This document shows, piece after piece, positions 48,882 to 51,880 of a DNA stretch of 51,880 nt (the first letter of the stretch is position 1; every line of letters starts with the position of its first letter). Location: contig CAMBTK010000007.1 of the NCBI GenBank assembly GCA_945870785.1, positions 1 to 51,880 on the forward strand, in the 5' to 3' direction. The notes below the pieces were generated by a model. That model ran no database searches and was not told where the DNA came from. It saw nothing but the letters and a program-made list of their open reading frames with translations. The position numbers were made by a program, and so were the translations under genes. The DNA comes from Sulfurimonas crateris. Lineage in GTDB: Bacteria; Campylobacterota; Campylobacteria; Campylobacterales; Sulfurimonadaceae.

Positions 48882-50578
48882 TATTTACTCTCCTTTTTCT
48901 CTAATAACATCATATTAAATAAGCTTCCACCTGCTGGAACCATTGGCATAACATTCTCTAATCTTTCAACAACAACATCTATAAAAGCAACTATATTTTT
49001 CTCAACAGCATCTTTGAGTGCTGCATCAAACTCCTCTTTGGTTGTTACTCTATAACCTATTCCGCCAAATGCTTCTGATAGTTTTACAAAGTCTGGCTGT
49101 ACGCTTAAGTCTGTTTCACTGTGACGCTTATCATAAAAAAGTGTCTGCCACTGTCTAACCATTCCTAGATAGTTGTTATTTAAAATTATATTTATAACTG
49201 GTAACTTCTTTTCAACTGCTGTCATAAGCTCTTGACAATTCATAAGAATTGAACCATCACCCGTAAAGTTAATACTAGTTTTTTCAGGTGAAGCAACTTT
49301 TACGCCCATAGCAGCAGGAAAACCAAATCCCATAGTTCCAAGGCCTCCTGAGCTTATAAACTGACGAGGACGACTAAATGGATAAAATTGCGCCGTCCAC
49401 ATCTGATGTTGTCCAACATCAGTTGATATGTTTGCACTATCACCAAGAAGTTCACCAACCCTCTCTATAACCCACTGAGGCTTCAATCTATCTGTATCTT
49501 CATGATATGTTAGAGGATGAAGCTCATCAAAGTTTCTGATAGTCTCTCTCCATGAAGCATATTTGGCTGGATTTATTGCAGATGAGAGTTCTATCATCTC
49601 ATTTACAACGTTCTTTACATCACCAACTATCGGATAATCAGCAACTACAAGCTTTGAGATACTAGCTGGGTCTATATCAACATGTATAACTCCTGCATTT
49701 TTTGCGAACTCCGATAGCTTTCCAGTTACTCTATCATCAAATCTTGCTCCAAGTCCGATTACTAAATCAGTTTCACTCATAGCCATATTTGCCGCATAGC
49801 TTCCGTGCATTCCAAGCATAGAGATAAGCAATTCGTCATCATGACTTAAAACACCTCTTGCCATAAATGTCTCAACCGCTGGGATGCCTGTTTTTTTAAC
49901 AAGCTCTCTTACTTCATAGGCTGCGTTTGAGTTTATAATTCCCCCACCTAGATAAAAGATAGGTCTTCTTGCCTTTGCAATAGCTTCCATCGCTTTTTTA
50001 ATCTGACGTGGATTTCCCTTTGTATGAGGCTTATAAGTCTCTAAATCAAGCTCTATCGAGTAGTCAAAATCTGCTAGTTGAGCAGTGACATCTTTTGGAA
50101 TATCAACATGAACAGGACCTGGACGACCACTTGAAGCTATATAAAAAGCTTCTTTTAAGACACGTGCCAAATCTTTAGCATCTGTAACTAAATAGTTATG
50201 TTTTGTACATGAACGACTTATCCCAACCGCATCTATCTCTTGAAATGCATCTGTCCCGATTAAACTCATAGGAACTTGACCACTAATAACAACTAATGGA
50301 ATTGAGTCCATATATGCGTCTGCAAGTCCAGTTACAGCGTTTGTAAATCCTGGTCCACTTGTTATCATAGCAACACCAACTTTTCCACTTGCTTTTGAGT
50401 AGCCCTCTGCAGCATGTACGGCAGCTTGTTCATGTCTAGTCAATATATGTTTAAAGTTATCTTGTTTATAAATCTCATCGTAGACATTCATAATTGCTCC
50501 ACCAGGGTAACCAAAAACTGTGTCTACCCCTTCTGCAATTAAAGCTTCAATGACTATCTGTGCGCCACTAATCTGCAT
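48881..50578 (-). CDS. ilvB: Acetolactate synthase large (catalytic) subunit
   Basis: 565 aa; VFGYPGGAIMNVYDEIY, RHEQAAVHAAEGYSKASGKVGV, TPP motif GDGSILMNCQELMTAVEKKLPVINIILNN. Confidence 0.95.
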   Translation of the reverse strand: MQISGAQIVIEALIAEGVDTVFGYPGGAIMNVYDEIYKQDNFKHILTRHEQAAVHAAEGYSKASGKVGVAMITSGPGFTNAVTGLADAYMDSIPLVVISGQVPMSLIGTDAFQEIDAVGISRSCTKHNYLVTDAKDLARVLKEAFYIASSGRPGPVHVDIPKDVTAQLADFDYSIELDLETYKPHTKGNPRQIKKAMEAIAKARRPIFYLGGGIINSNAAYEVRELVKKTGIPAVETFMARGVLSHDDELLISMLGMHGSYAANMAMSETDLVIGLGARFDDRVTGKLSEFAKNAGVIHVDIDPASISKLVVADYPIVGDVKNVVNEMIELSSAINPAKYASWRETIRNFDELHPLTYHEDTDRLKPQWVIERVGELLGDSANISTDVGQHQMWTAQFYPFSRPRQFISSGGLGTMGFGFPAAMGVKVASPEKTSINFTGDGSILMNCQELMTAVEKKLPVINIILNNNYLGMVRQWQTLFYDKRHSETDLSVQPDFVKLSEAFGGIGYRVTTKEEFDAALKDAVEKNIVAFIDVVVERLENVMPMVPAGGSLFNMMLLEKKESK

Positions 50579-50682
50579 GAAAAGTCTCCTATATTAAAAA
50601 ATTCGCCAATTATATAAAAAATGAACTATATCGGAGTTTAAAAATGGGATATAAAAAAATTAAAAAGTTTGGCTATTTTTAT

Positions 50683-50786
50683 TTTGTGATAACTTTGTGA
50701 TAACAAATTATAGAATATCTTTTAACAAAAAGACATTTTAAGCACTTTTTAATATAAAGTTTTGTTATACTGTCGGTATCACAAAA
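50683..50786. promoter_or_regulatory. Putative porin regulatory region: tandem 11-mer TTTGTGATAAC (50683-50704) and inverted copy GTATCACAAAA (50776-50786); candidate -10 TATACT at 50766-50771
   Basis: Repeats read directly from the sequence upstream of the porin start at 50801. Confidence 0.6.
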
Positions 50787-50800
50787 AATAAGGATGACAA

Positions 50801-51880
50801 ATGATAGTATCAAAAACAACCGCTCCATTTCTAGCTTTACTTTTAGCAACGTCAGTGTACGCCGTAGAAAATGTGAAAGTAAAAGGGGAAGTAAAATACT
50901 GGTATCAAACTACTGCAACAGAAGATACTGCTAACAATGATATGTTTCAACAAAACACTAGTGTTGGTACAGCTGTTGCAGAATTAGGGGTAAGTGCAGA
51001 CTTATTTAAAGGGTTAAAAGGAAATGTTAGCGCTATTGGTGCTGATAGTCTTGGTTTGGAGAAGAGTTTCGTAAAAGATATCTCAACTGCAGGTGCTGGA
51101 TGGGATGGTGACAATGGCTATTACAGAACACAAATTTGGGTAACAGAAGCAAATCTTGATTACAAGATTGGTAATACTTCTGCGATAGTTGGTCGTCAAG
51201 CGTTAAATACTCCACTTTTATTTACTGAGAGATGGAATGCAACTTACAATACATTTGATGCTGCTGTTTTAATTAACAATGATATTCCATATACTACACT
51301 TGTCGCAGGATATGTTTATCAAAGCAATGGTGGTGGTCATGCAGGAAATGGAACTGCTACTGGTTTCCCAAGTACTACAATGCATAACGGTGAATTTTAT
51401 GGTTTTGGAAGTAGCTACAATGCAACTACAGATAAAATGACTGATGGGAAAAAAGGGGCTTATGCGTTTGGTGCAATGATTAAACCAACAGATAAGTTAG
51501 CAGTTAACTTGTGGTATTACGATGTAAATTCTAATTTTACTGCTTATTGGGCAGATGCTGAGTATAAAATTTCAGGATTAACTTTTGGTCTTCAAAATGC
51601 AGGAATAGCTTTAACTAATTCAAGTATAGACAATGCAACAATTACAGCAGCAAAAGTTGGTTATAGCGCTGGTGCTTTTAGTACAGACGTATCTTATTCA
51701 ACAACCGCAACAGGTGAAGCAGGTACAGCGGCGATTGCAAATGCTGCAACTGGTGACAAATCAAAAGTATACACACAATCTGTTTTTCAAGATGGTGCAG
51801 TAGTTGGTGGACGTGATACAGATGCGATGAGAGTTGCAGCTAGTTACAAATTTGACTTATTAAAACTTACTGCTTCACTT
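50801..51880 (+). CDS. Outer-membrane porin (Campylobacterota-type), truncated by the window end
   Basis: Open frame from ATG 50801 (SD AAGGA) to the edge (360 codons), not in the supplied ORF track. Signal peptide MIVSKTTAPFLALLLATSVYA; beta-barrel-like repeats (VKGEVKYWYQTT, ANLDYKIGNTSAIVGRQALNTPLL). Confidence 0.85.
   Translation, partial: MIVSKTTAPFLALLLATSVYAVENVKVKGEVKYWYQTTATEDTANNDMFQQNTSVGTAVAELGVSADLFKGLKGNVSAIGADSLGLEKSFVKDISTAGAGWDGDNGYYRTQIWVTEANLDYKIGNTSAIVGRQALNTPLLFTERWNATYNTFDAAVLINNDIPYTTLVAGYVYQSNGGGHAGNGTATGFPSTTMHNGEFYGFGSSYNATTDKMTDGKKGAYAFGAMIKPTDKLAVNLWYYDVNSNFTAYWADAEYKISGLTFGLQNAGIALTNSSIDNATITAAKVGYSAGAFSTDVSYSTTATGEAGTAAIANAATGDKSKVYTQSVFQDGAVVGGRDTDAMRVAASYKFDLLKLTASL

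Noticed and set aside
1-51880. Search for CRISPR arrays, IS elements, prophage, toxin-antitoxin or defence islands
   Set aside because: No repeat-spacer pattern, transposase, integrase or recognisable TA/defence pair was seen; gene content is core housekeeping.

Overview
The window is about 52 kb of a low-GC Campylobacterota (Epsilonproteobacteria) chromosome. Gene content and protein style look Sulfurimonas-like; this is inference, as no search was possible. Most of it is dense housekeeping sequence: an rnpB RNA cut by the left edge; a TetR-family regulator; a (reductive) TCA-cycle block on the minus strand (icd, then mdh-fumC-sucC-sucD-oorDABC); an envelope block (mltG, a YhdP/AsmA-like giant, a LolC/E-like permease, secA, lolA); a GAF-PAS-GGDEF protein; acnB; a DUF3820-like protein with ftsK; flgL, tRNA-Leu(CAA) and flgA; ubiX-coaD-tmk; an HPP-family membrane protein; a predicted protoglobin-PsiE fusion with sodB; hisS, a GltB-like protein, speA, cysE and an aspartate aminotransferase; tamB/tamA; two tandem lpxD paralogs; ilvH/ilvB; and the start of a porin. 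No CRISPR array, transposon, prophage or obvious defence system was seen. The best leads are regulatory or architectural: (i) a four-copy, near helically phased TTAAC-N4-GTTCA operator array between rnpB and tetR; (ii) a perfect TTGAT-N4-ATCAA (FNR/CRP-family) box at class-II spacing upstream of the HPP gene, which converges by overlapping stops on a sodB/protoglobin-PsiE unit; (iii) a tandem 11-bp repeat plus an inverted copy upstream of the porin; (iv) repeated zero-gap convergent gene ends (two share the same CTAA overlap); and (v) a head-to-head overlap of mltG and the YhdP-like gene.
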